The translations under genes were made by a program, and so were the position numbers. A DNA stretch of 9,787 bases from Candidatus Dormiibacter sp. Lineage in GTDB: Bacteria > Chloroflexota > Dormibacteria > UBA8260. Of the stretch, positions 1-5,679 are shown one piece after another (within the stretch, counting starts at the first letter, position 1; each line of letters starts with the position of its first letter). Under the pieces are notes generated by a model. It worked only from the letters and a program-made list of their open reading frames with translations. It was not told where the DNA came from and searched no databases. The DNA lies in the NCBI GenBank assembly GCA_025450495.1, contig JANWHI010000024.1, forward strand, positions 1-9,787. Reading direction: 5' to 3'.

Positions 1-880
1 GCCAGTCGACGCGACGCAGCGCCGCGTGGACGCCGCGGAGCGGGATGACCGCGCGCACCGCGGGAGACAGCGTCACCTCCCGCAGCACGAACGCCACGGC
101 GCTCACCACTGCCACCAGCGCGACCGGTGCTGTGATGCCGGCGCCGGCGACCAACGGCGCGAAGGCCACGCCGATGGCCAGGCTGTCGCTGAGGGCTGGT
201 GGCGACGCGATCGCCAAAACCGTGGCAACGACGCACACCGCCGCGAGCCCCAGCCCGGTGATGTCGGCACGCCCCTGTGCTTTGCGGTAGCCGCGTGCGC
301 GGCGGACCGGCGCGCGCACACCCACGGCGATGATCGCCGCGAGCGGCAGGTTGACGTAGAAGATCGCGCGCCAGGTGCTCACGGTGGTCAGCGCGGCGCC
401 GTAGAGCGGGCCCACCAGGCTGCCCATCTCCTGCACGGCACCGACCACCCCCAGCGGCACCCCACGCCGGCGCGGCGGCCAGAGGTCGGCGACCAGCGCA
501 AGGGTCACCGGCACCAGGCCGCCGCCGCCCGCTCCCTGCAGGGTGCGACCCAGCACGATCACCCCGAGCGTGTTCGACGACGCGGTCACCAGCGAGCCGA
601 CGGCGAAGACGAGCAGGCAGAAGGCCAGCACCGGGCCGCGGCCAAAGATGTCAGACAGGCGGCCGAGCAGCGGCAGCACCGCGACGTAGCCGAGCAGGAA
701 GCCGCTGATGATCGGCGCCGCCTCCTGCAGGTGGGCGAGGTCGACGCCCACCGACGCCATGATCGCCGGGAGGGCAATGACCACCACGTAGGTGTCGGCG
801 GCCCCGAGAAGCACACCGGCGGCCGCAAAGCCGAGCCGGCGGTGGGCTCCGGGCGGGGCCGTCCCCGAGCCCTGCTGCAC
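1..880 (-). CDS. P55 (Rv1410c)-like 14-TM MFS transporter, 3' end outside window
   Basis: Drug:H+ antiporter-type MFS protein of the inner membrane; 293 codons are visible and the C-terminal part lies beyond the left edge. Reading back from the GTG at 880, TM1 carries LLGAADTYVVV (about residues 24-34). It is followed by LLGYVAVLPLLGRLSDIFGR (MFS motif A, G-R-L-S-D-x-F-G-R), then GRTLQGAGGGGL (motif B region), TLALVADLW, QEMGSLVGPLYG (motif C region) and WRAIFYVNLPLA. These blocks match, from memory, the mycobacterial P55 sequence (LLGALDTYVVV, PLLGRASDRFGR, TLALGADLW, GPLYG), so the match is more specific than 'DHA2 family'. A stop lies in frame at 907-905 and GTG 880 is the first start after it, one base after the stop of the lipoprotein gene, so the two are surely cotranscribed. 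In mycobacteria P55 works with LprG in export of triacylglycerides and other hydrophobic compounds; the same role here is inferred. Confidence 0.88.
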   Translation of the reverse strand, partial: MQQGSGTAPPGAHRRLGFAAAGVLLGAADTYVVVIALPAIMASVGVDLAHLQEAAPIISGFLLGYVAVLPLLGRLSDIFGRGPVLAFCLLVFAVGSLVTASSNTLGVIVLGRTLQGAGGGGLVPVTLALVADLWPPRRRGVPLGVVGAVQEMGSLVGPLYGAALTTVSTWRAIFYVNLPLAAIIAVGVRAPVRRARGYRKAQGRADITGLGLAAVCVVATVLAIASPPALSDSLAIGVAFAPLVAGAGITAPVALVAVVSAVAFVLREVTLSPAVRAVIPLRGVHAALRRVDW

Positions 881-881
881 C

Positions 882-1565
882 TCAGCCCGCCGGGGGCGTG
901 ATCGTCACGTTCTGGCCGTAATTGTCGAGAACGACAGTGAACGTGCTGGGATGCACCTTGTCGAAGAACGGACCCACCATCACCACCCTGCGGAGTTGGT
1001 GCGTTGTCGAGTCGACACCCACTGTGGCCTGCACGGATTGAGACGCGTCGGCGCTGGTGAGCAACGCGGCGACGCGCACCCCCGGCATCGCGCACGCCAC
1101 CTCATCCAGCTGCTCGCCAGCGAGGCGATCGGCGTCGCGGTTGGATGGCGACGAACACGCCGACAGCAGGCTCGACAGGCCGTTGTTGGGATCGAGGAAC
1201 TTGCCGGGATCGCCGAACCCGTATTTGGCGGGGTCGTCCTTGGCGAAGCCGCTGCCCAGCGGGGTGCGTGCGTAGAACACGCCCCCGATCGAGACCACGT
1301 CGACGTTCAGCGTGAACCCACCGGCGACCACTGTCAGGCTGCCGGCGAAGCCGTCCGGGCGTTTGGCCACGCCCTGGCCACCGGAGATCAATGTTCCGGT
1401 GCCGGCGACGCTCGCACTGGTGAGCGTGAAGTGCAGCGACGGAGCTGAATCGACGCCCTGCTTGGCGTCGTGCAGCAGCAGCGCCGGGTCCGGCGGGGGC
1501 GTGCCGCACGCTGACAGGATGGCCACGATTGTCCCGGCGGTGAGAACGCAGCTCGCGAAACGCAC
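882..1565 (-). CDS. lprG: LprG-like envelope lipoprotein (LppX_LprAFG family)
   Basis: A 227-residue secreted lipoprotein. Residues 1-20 form a short signal peptide ending in the lipobox LSAC, with Cys20 as the acylated residue. The mature part is beta-rich and matches the LprG layout known from mycobacteria: an LHFTLT strand near 44, FYAR near 97, DPGKFLDPNNGL at 119-130 (compare DPAQVLNPDTGL in M. tuberculosis LprG, recalled from memory), THQL near 188 and a closing NYGQNVTITPP. This family folds into a half-barrel with a hydrophobic pocket that carries acylated lipids. Cys137 and Cys158 flank a charged loop and could form a disulfide. The start is GTG at 1565, preceded by GGAGG at 1576-1572 with 6-base spacing. 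The gene directly precedes a P55-like transporter, reproducing the mycobacterial lprG-p55 order, which is why lprG is favoured over lppX or lprA/F. Confidence 0.88.
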   Translation of the reverse strand: MRFASCVLTAGTIVAILSACGTPPPDPALLLHDAKQGVDSAPSLHFTLTSASVAGTGTLISGGQGVAKRPDGFAGSLTVVAGGFTLNVDVVSIGGVFYARTPLGSGFAKDDPAKYGFGDPGKFLDPNNGLSSLLSACSSPSNRDADRLAGEQLDEVACAMPGVRVAALLTSADASQSVQATVGVDSTTHQLRRVVMVGPFFDKVHPSTFTVVLDNYGQNVTITPPAG

Positions 1566-1571
1566 GCGTCG

Positions 1572-1576
1572 CCTCC
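1572..1576 (-). promoter_or_regulatory. Ribosome binding site of the lprG-like gene
   Basis: On the minus strand the sequence reads GGGAGG with 6 bases between GGAGG and the GTG at 1565. It decides that start and is one of the best Shine-Dalgarno sites in the window. Confidence 0.75.
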
Positions 1577-1593
1577 CTCTGTTGCCTGCCGCG

Positions 1594-1599
1594 AGTATA
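1594..1599 (-). promoter_or_regulatory. Candidate -10 of the lprG-p55 operon
   Basis: The minus strand reads TATACT here, one mismatch from TATAAT, with TG four bases upstream of the hexamer. No convincing -35 lies 16-18 bases upstream. A start about 7 bases downstream would give a leader of roughly 20 bases that contains the GGAGG site. Confidence 0.45.
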
Positions 1600-1627
1600 G
1601 ACAGCGCTCACGACAGCGCCCGATACT
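1598..1627 (+). promoter_or_regulatory. Candidate promoter for leaderless csaA
   Basis: TAGACA (1598-1603, one mismatch from TTGACA), an 18-base spacer, then GATACT (1622-1627). Six bases separate the -10 from the GTG at 1634, so transcription would begin at or next to the start codon. No Shine-Dalgarno sequence precedes that codon, which agrees with a leaderless message. Confidence 0.45.
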
Positions 1628-1633
1628 CGCGCG

Positions 1634-1990
1634 GTGAGCGACTCCGCTGCCCAGCGCGTCGTCCCCGGCGAGCGCTTCTTCGAGATCGACATGCGCGTCG
1701 GCCGGGTTGCTGAGTGTGCTCCGATTCCCCAGGCGCGGCGACCCGCGTACCGCATGGTCATCGATTTCGGCACGCTGGGCAGGCGAACGTCGTCGGGGCG
1801 AATCACCGACAACTACACCCCAGAGCAGCTCATCGGCTCGCTGGTGGTGGCCGTCGTCAACCTTCCAACGCGCCAGGTCGGCCCCGTGCGCAGTGAGGTC
1901 CTTGTGCTCGGGGCATACCAGCACGGCACCGATCGCGTTGGCCTGCTGCGACCGGACGGCGACTGCAGTCCGGGAGACCGGGTCGGCTGA
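1634..1990 (+). CDS. csaA: CsaA-like tRNA-binding-domain protein
   Basis: A 118-residue single-domain protein of the CsaA type (EMAP/Trbp111-like OB fold). CsaA is a homodimer that binds tRNA and has been described as an export chaperone in Bacillus. Family landmarks are visible in order: FEIDMRVGRV (16-25), the substrate-contacting RRPAY (35-39), MVIDFG (41-46), TDNYTPEQLIG (58-68), VVAVVNLPTRQ (71-81) and SEVLVLG (87-93). Length is close to the usual 110 or so, with a short extra tail after residue 105. The common SAQIT segment appears as SGRIT, so Gln is replaced by Arg56. The start is GTG at 1634, apparently leaderless; it is divergent from lprG-p55 and alone in its unit or followed by the membrane protein at 2053 after a 62-base gap. 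Confidence 0.88.
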   Translation: MSDSAAQRVVPGERFFEIDMRVGRVAECAPIPQARRPAYRMVIDFGTLGRRTSSGRITDNYTPEQLIGSLVVAVVNLPTRQVGPVRSEVLVLGAYQHGTDRVGLLRPDGDCSPGDRVG

Positions 1991-2012
1991 ACCACACCCC
2001 GCAGCCAGGCCG

Positions 2013-2018
2013 TACAGT
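2013..2018 (+). promoter_or_regulatory. Possible -10 of the membrane-protein gene
   Basis: TACAGT fits TAnnnT and sits 34 bases before the ATG at 2053. The upstream -35 candidate (TGAACC at 1988-1993, 19-base spacer) is poor. Readthrough from csaA is equally possible. Confidence 0.22.
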
Positions 2019-2052
2019 GCCTCCGGCACCGTCAATCGGGAGACAGCGCAGC

Positions 2053-2847
2053 ATGCCCAGCCGCGTCGACAAGGCCACGCGAGGCGCGTCCCCGATCCTG
2101 CTCGTGCTTGCCGCGCTGTGCTTTCTGCTGCCGTTCGTCGGGGTGTCGTGCAACACCGCTGCGGGCAGCGCGGCGCTGGGCAGCCTCGGGTCAGTCGGTG
2201 CATCCGGCAACAGCGGCGCCGCCGCCGCATCCGCCGCCTGCCTGCAGGCTCTCAGCGGACGCGACCTGTACACGTACACCGGGCTCAACATGGTCACCGG
2301 CAGCGACCCGACATTGCAGACCAATATCCCCGGCTGCCCGACCACCTCGAGCTCGAACTCGAACTCGCCGCTGGCGATCTCCCCATCCGCGCCGACGCCC
2401 ACTCTCGGCATCGGCGTGCAGGCGCTGATGGTGCTGGTGCTGCTGCTCATCATCGTCGGGGTGGTCGGCGGCGTCGTTCGCGGTCGCGCCGGCCGGTGTG
2501 TCGCCGCAGCCGCGGCGTTGCTCGCCATGGCGCTGGTTCTGATCAACAACGCGACGGCGCACTCGGCCATCGTCAACAAGCTCACCAGCAGCGCCGGTGG
2601 AACAGGTGCGTTGTCTGCGAGCGGACTCAGCGGCACCTTCGACAGCTTCTTCAACATCCACGCCGCGTTGGGATTCACCCTCATCCTCATCGCCCTGGGA
2701 CTGGGCGCCCTCGCCAACCTGGTCGCCGTGCTTGTCGGGTCGGGTCTGCGGCTCACCACGCTGGGACCGCAGACGGGCGCCCCGCCGCCACCCGGCGGCA
2801 TCATCCCAGCGCCGGCCATCCCGCCGGCGCCACCGCCGCCGGGCTGA
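2053..2847 (+). CDS. Four-pass membrane protein of unknown function with proline-rich tail
   Basis: A 264-residue protein with no assigned function. Hydrophobic segments lie at about 14-32, 118-142, 149-165 and 202-229. The first ends in LPFVGVSCN, followed by a long small-residue external stretch containing the block SGRDLYTYTGLNMVTG (68-83). From memory this 'LPF..VSC ... TGxxLVTG' pattern recurs in uncharacterised bacterial membrane proteins. Three cysteines (33, 63, 95) lie at or outside the membrane in the N-terminal loop. The tail (239-264) is rich in Pro, Gly and Ala and should be cytoplasmic if the N terminus is inside. The start ATG 2053 is chosen over an in-frame GTG at 2017 because GGGAG (2038-2042) precedes it by 10 bases and it leaves a short charged N terminus before TM1. 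The flanking genes do not suggest a role. Confidence 0.75.
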   Translation: MPSRVDKATRGASPILLVLAALCFLLPFVGVSCNTAAGSAALGSLGSVGASGNSGAAAASAACLQALSGRDLYTYTGLNMVTGSDPTLQTNIPGCPTTSSSNSNSPLAISPSAPTPTLGIGVQALMVLVLLLIIVGVVGGVVRGRAGRCVAAAAALLAMALVLINNATAHSAIVNKLTSSAGGTGALSASGLSGTFDSFFNIHAALGFTLILIALGLGALANLVAVLVGSGLRLTTLGPQTGAPPPPGGIIPAPAIPPAPPPPG

Positions 2848-2853
2848 GCGTCA

Positions 2854-2869
2854 GCCGGTTACCACCGGC
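2854..2869. terminator. Hairpin between convergent genes, possible bidirectional terminator
   Basis: GCCGGT, loop TACC, ACCGGC: a perfect 6-bp stem 6 bases after the stop at 2847. A second small stem, CTCAA/TTGAG at 2870-2882, follows. There is no clear T tract in either direction, so termination would be imperfect or Rho-assisted. Its place between converging genes is the main argument for a terminator. Confidence 0.45.
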
Positions 2870-2909
2870 CTCAATTGTTGAGCTGCAGCCAGAGCGCGGC
2901 GCCAAGCTC

Positions 2910-3815
2910 TCAGCCTCCGCCTCCCAGGAATGGGATGCCGTACGTCTGCGGCTGCGCCCCGATCGTCGTCGGCCAGATCTCGGCGATGGTGTCCGCGGTC
3001 CAGCCACCGTCGCGGTACGCGGAAACGATCTCCTGCGGGTGAGACCAGAGCGAAAGCTTGTCGCCGCCAAGCCCGATGCACTGCCCGGTCACATCCTTGG
3101 CCGCATCGGAGGCAAGGAACACCAGCAGCGGCGCGACGTCCTCGGGCACGCCCATGCCCATCTGCTTGCGGACCATGTCGGGCAACGGCTCACCCTTCGC
3201 GGCTGCATCGACCATCTCCGCCATCCCCGGGATGCTGGCGATCATCCGGGTGAGTGCGTTGGGCACGATGGCGTTGACGGTGATCTCGGCCCGTGCCAGC
3301 TCCATCGCCCAGGTGCGCGCGAATGCGGCTATCCCCGCCTTGGCGCCCGCGTAGTTGGTCTGGCCGAAGTTGCCGCGCTGGCCGGCCCATGACGCGACCA
3401 CCACGATGCGTCCGCCGCGGCCCTGCTCGCGCATGCGCACCGCTGCGGCCCGCGCGCAGGTGAAGGTGCCGCGCATGTGTGTCTCGATCACCAGGTCGAA
3501 GTCCTCGTCGGTCATCTTCCAGAGGACCTTGTCGCGGAGGATGCCGGCGTTGGTGCACATGATGTCGATGCCGCCGAAGCTCTCGACGGCGCGCTGCACC
3601 AGCCTGTCGGCCGCCTCGGTGCTGCCCACCGCGACCACCTCGGCCACCGCCATGTGGCCGGCGTCGGTCAATTCCCTGACGGTCTGCTCGGCGACGTCGG
3701 GGTCGATGTCGTTGATGACCACTGCGCACCCCGCCTGCGCCAGCGCGTGCGCGTACGCCTGACCGATGCCGCGACCGCTGCCGCTGACAACGGCAACCTT
3801 CCCGTCGAGATTCAT
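2910..3815 (-). CDS. SDR-family 3-hydroxyacyl-CoA dehydrogenase-like oxidoreductase
   Basis: A 301-residue classical short-chain dehydrogenase. The dinucleotide site is SGSGRGIG (11-18), with Ser in place of the usual leading Thr. Acidic residues after beta-2 (NDID, 35-38) predict NAD(H) over NADP(H). TNAG occurs at 88-91, catalytic Ser142 in ASWAGQ, and Tyr155/Lys159 in YAGAK. The segment that normally holds the catalytic-tetrad Asn reads ETHMRGTF (111-118); a His here is typical, from memory, of the MFE-2/17-beta-HSD4 dehydrogenases (VHLKG). The C-terminal extension with WSHPQEIVSAYRDGGWT (257-273) also recalls that group, so beta-oxidation of acyl-CoA or steroid side chains is plausible, while the substrate is unknown. 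The start ATG 3815 has a strong AGGAGG 6 bases upstream. It has its own leader and lies 87 bases downstream of the antiporter gene. Confidence 0.85.
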   Translation of the reverse strand: MNLDGKVAVVSGSGRGIGQAYAHALAQAGCAVVINDIDPDVAEQTVRELTDAGHMAVAEVVAVGSTEAADRLVQRAVESFGGIDIMCTNAGILRDKVLWKMTDEDFDLVIETHMRGTFTCARAAAVRMREQGRGGRIVVVASWAGQRGNFGQTNYAGAKAGIAAFARTWAMELARAEITVNAIVPNALTRMIASIPGMAEMVDAAAKGEPLPDMVRKQMGMGVPEDVAPLLVFLASDAAKDVTGQCIGLGGDKLSLWSHPQEIVSAYRDGGWTADTIAEIWPTTIGAQPQTYGIPFLGGGG

Positions 3816-3819
3816 CGGG

Positions 3820-3827
3820 CCCCTCCT
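3820..3827 (-). promoter_or_regulatory. Strong ribosome binding site of the SDR gene
   Basis: The minus strand reads AGGAGGGG, with 6 bases between AGGAGG and ATG 3815. It fixes the start and implies independent translation, unlike the overlapped genes upstream. Confidence 0.75.
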
Positions 3828-3831
3828 GCTG

Positions 3832-3858
3832 CGACTGAACGTGGTCCGCGATCAGTCG
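3832..3858. promoter_or_regulatory. 7-bp inverted repeat upstream of the SDR gene, candidate operator
   Basis: CGACTGA (3832-3838) and TCAGTCG (3852-3858) are perfect inverted arms with a 13-base spacer. The site sits immediately upstream of the ribosome binding site, where a promoter or transcription start would be. Size and symmetry suit a dimeric repressor of the TetR or GntR kind, but no regulator gene is in the window. Confidence 0.4.
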
Positions 3859-3866
3859 AGTCGCGG

Positions 3867-3882
3867 CGCGACCATTGTCGCG
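3867..3882 (-). terminator. Hairpin after the antiporter gene, weak terminator candidate
   Basis: CGCGAC, 4-base loop, GTCGCG: a perfect 6-bp GC-rich stem about 20 bases past the stop of the antiporter gene. No T run follows on the minus strand, so it may only stabilise the operon's 3' end or assist Rho. Confidence 0.3.
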
Positions 3883-3902
3883 GGCATGTCGCTCGGCCTG
3901 CC

Positions 3903-4889
3903 TCAGCCGCCGAGGTGGCCACCGGCGATGACCTCGGCAACCACGTACCCCACCCACGGGATCCCGGCGAGCAGCAGCCACCGCCCTCGCGCGCTGCCGT
4001 TGCGCAGCAGCAGCAGCAGGCCGATGGCAACGGCCAGCGTGAGCAGGCCACCGAGGATGCCGCTGAAACCCGGACGCCAGGGGGTGAAGGTGAGCCCGAC
4101 AAACCCGAGCACGCATGACTGGAACGCGGCGGAGCCGGCGACGTTGCCGAAGGCCAGGCTGTCGTCGCCGCTGCGCACCCAGAGCACGCTGTTGAACGTC
4201 TCCGGAAGCTCGGTGGCAACCGGGACGACGATCAGCGCCAGGGTCAGCGGGTTGGCATGCAGGGCGGTGGCGGTGTCGTTGAGCGCGGCGACGAAGAGCT
4301 CCGAGCCGACCGCCAGCATCGCCACCGACACCAGTAGCTGAACGATCACCAGCACGGCCGGCGGTTCGCCCGGGCGACGGCGCACCAGGTGAAGCGGCTC
4401 GGGCATGTCACCCGACGGGCTGCCCCCGCGCAGGGTGGCACGTACGTAGAGGCCATAGGTGGCGAGCAGCCCGACGCCGATGACGATGCGCGCCGGTGTC
4501 GGGAGCAGGATGGACACCAGCACCACCGAGAAGGCGCCGATGAACACGCCGAGGTCACGGCGCACCTGGCCCTTCTCCAGGCGCAGGGTGCGGTCGCCGC
4601 GCAGCATCACCGCCAGGCCGGTGATGGCCACGCCGACGCCGAGCAGGAGGAAGGGCGAGCCCAGGACGGCGCCGCTTGCCACCGCCGTTGCCGAGGGTTT
4701 CTGGCTGATCAGCGCGACCACGGGCACGAACGTCTCGGGCAACGACGTGCCCAGGGCGGCGAGCAGGCTGCCCGTGGCGCCACTGGCCAGCTTCAGGCCA
4801 AAGCCTGCCCATTCCACCGCGTTGGTGAACAGCTCGGATGCGGCGACGATGAGCACGAGGCCGCCGATGAAGAGCAGCGCCTGGGTCAC
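3903..4889 (-). CDS. Sodium/calcium exchanger family membrane protein (COG0530-like)
   Basis: A 328-residue inner-membrane cation exchanger of the CaCA superfamily with the inverted two-repeat layout. Repeat 1 has ALGTSLPETF (45-54), holding the ion-ligand Glu52. Repeat 2 has VPVATELPETFNS (222-234), with Glu230, then GNVAGSAAFQS (248-258). About ten hydrophobic segments are visible, with a polar loop at 155-178 between the halves. It differs from YrbG-type exchangers: the second half of repeat 1 reads GAVLGSPFLLL (73-83) where GN..GSN is canonical. From memory a bacterial subfamily shares this GAxxGxPFLL/ATELPEK..NS pattern, so it is likely functional but with altered ion selectivity. The start is GTG 4889, overlapping the stop of the Nudix gene as GTGA; it gives a normal N terminus starting directly with TM1. 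It is the last gene of the five-gene operon. Confidence 0.85.
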   Translation of the reverse strand: MTQALLFIGGLVLIVAASELFTNAVEWAGFGLKLASGATGSLLAALGTSLPETFVPVVALISQKPSATAVASGAVLGSPFLLLGVGVAITGLAVMLRGDRTLRLEKGQVRRDLGVFIGAFSVVLVSILLPTPARIVIGVGLLATYGLYVRATLRGGSPSGDMPEPLHLVRRRPGEPPAVLVIVQLLVSVAMLAVGSELFVAALNDTATALHANPLTLALIVVPVATELPETFNSVLWVRSGDDSLAFGNVAGSAAFQSCVLGFVGLTFTPWRPGFSGILGGLLTLAVAIGLLLLLRNGSARGRWLLLAGIPWVGYVVAEVIAGGHLGG

Positions 4890-5431
4890 GAGCCCCTGCG
4901 CCGGCGCAGCCGGTCCACCGGTGCGCTCAACCAGCTGCTGCCGAAGGCGGCCACGTTGCGTATCGTCACCGGCTGGATGCGGTGCACCGGTGGTGCGCCC
5001 TCGGACCGCGCCAGCGCGTCGTACACACGCTGCCTGCACCAGGGAAACGAGGTGAGAGGAAGGGCGTCGGCAGTCACGAACACGGTGCGCAGCGACTCGA
5101 TGCTCCAGTGGCGTTCACCGCCGGCCACCTCGGCGAGGAACACCGCGTCGGCCGCGTTGCGCAGGCCGCTCCACGAGTACACCCCGACCAGGCCCCGGAT
5201 GTTGACGCGATAACCGGTCTCCTCCTCGGTCTCGCGCACCGCGGTCTCGGCCGGATCCTCGTCTGGTTCGACATGGCCGCCGGGCAGCTCCCATCCCGGT
5301 GGGAAGGGTCGCAGCTGGAGCAGCACCCGCGGTCCGTCGACGATCGCGGCCTGGGCGCCCTGCACGGGCCAGGCTACGCCGTCGACGACCACCTGCGACG
5401 GTCGCGTCGGCCGGCGATCGCGCCGGGTCAA
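4886..5431 (-). CDS. Nudix hydrolase
   Basis: A 181-residue Nudix protein that hydrolyses a nucleoside diphosphate linked to another moiety; the actual substrate cannot be read from sequence. The Nudix box is complete at residues 52-74: G52, E58, R66-E67, E70-E71 and G73 fit G-x5-E-x7-R-E-U-x-E-E-x-G-U, although U after RE is Thr68 and the last position is Tyr74. It is preceded by the usual WELPGG. The C-terminal third (WSIESLRTVFVTADALPLTSFPWCRQRVYDA region) is also typical of Nudix proteins with a substrate-capping helix. I chose TTG 5431, which overlaps the previous stop as TTGA, because every neighbouring junction uses the same 4-base overlap. GTG 5392 is the alternative and would give 168 residues starting just before the Nudix fold. 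The C terminus is very basic (DRLRRRRGS). Confidence 0.82.
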   Translation of the reverse strand: MTRRDRRPTRPSQVVVDGVAWPVQGAQAAIVDGPRVLLQLRPFPPGWELPGGHVEPDEDPAETAVRETEEETGYRVNIRGLVGVYSWSGLRNAADAVFLAEVAGGERHWSIESLRTVFVTADALPLTSFPWCRQRVYDALARSEGAPPVHRIQPVTIRNVAAFGSSWLSAPVDRLRRRRGS

Positions 5432-5679
5432 TCCAGCTCGACGCGCTTGGGGCGCCTGGTCGTTGTCGCCGCAGCGCGCCGGCGTCGGCCGCGTGGCTGG
5501 CGCGGCGTGCGCGTGCTGTTGTGCTCGATGATCACCGCGAGGGCCAGAAGCAGCTCGCGCTGCGCGTTGAGCAGGTGCATCTGCGCGTCGGGGGGGACGA
5601 ACTCTTCGACTGCGTTGGCAAGCAGCTGCATGACGTCCGCGACGAGCTTGCCGGGGTCGACAGCGAACGGCTCGCTCAC
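5428..5679 (-). CDS. Small helical protein with Arg-rich tail, unknown function
   Basis: An 83-residue protein that I cannot assign to a family. Residues 1-53 look helical and amphipathic (VADVMQLLANAVEEF, then HLLNAQRELLLALAVIIEH). From memory, small proteins with an HLxxAxRExLLAxR-like helix accompany ArsA-type ATPases or related genes in some high-GC phyla, but this is only a resemblance. Residues 55-80 form a disordered basic tail rich in Arg (GRRRRAAATTTRRPKR), able in principle to contact RNA, ribosomes or acidic phospholipids. The GTG at 5679 overlaps the ATPase stop as GTGA, and the stop overlaps the Nudix TTG, so translation is coupled on both sides. That arrangement and sound composition support a real gene. 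Confidence 0.75.
   Translation of the reverse strand: MSEPFAVDPGKLVADVMQLLANAVEEFVPPDAQMHLLNAQRELLLALAVIIEHNSTRTPRQPRGRRRRAAATTTRRPKRVELD

Larger units (their letters stand above)
1590..1631. repeat. 9-bp inverted repeat spanning the divergent promoters
   Basis: The arms are CGCGAGTAT (1590-1598) and ATACTCGCG (1623-1631), a perfect match separated by 24 bases. Each arm contains or overlaps the -10-like hexamer of the gene it faces. The symmetry may simply reflect two facing -10 elements with the same flank, or it may be a regulator site controlling lprG-p55 and csaA together. A 6-bp palindrome AGCGCT lies within the spacer. Confidence 0.5.

Noticed and set aside
26..901. Plus-strand open frame of 291 codons near the left edge
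   Set aside because: Arg/His/Gln-rich nonsense opposite the P55-like MFS gene, whose motifs are clear on the minus strand.
2053..2160. Lipobox at Cys33 of the membrane protein
   Set aside because: The residues before the Cys (GVS) do not fit the lipobox, with no Leu/Val/Ile at -3, and the segment reads as an ordinary first TM helix of a polytopic protein.
1707..3392. Plus-strand open frame of 561 codons
   Set aside because: It runs out of frame through csaA, the membrane-protein gene and antisense to the SDR gene; composition is Arg/His-rich and no family is recognisable.
4890..5039. 50-codon N-terminal extension of the exchanger protein
   Set aside because: It lies wholly within the Nudix gene in another frame, looks random and soluble, and GTG 4889 with the GTGA overlap gives a normal start at TM1.
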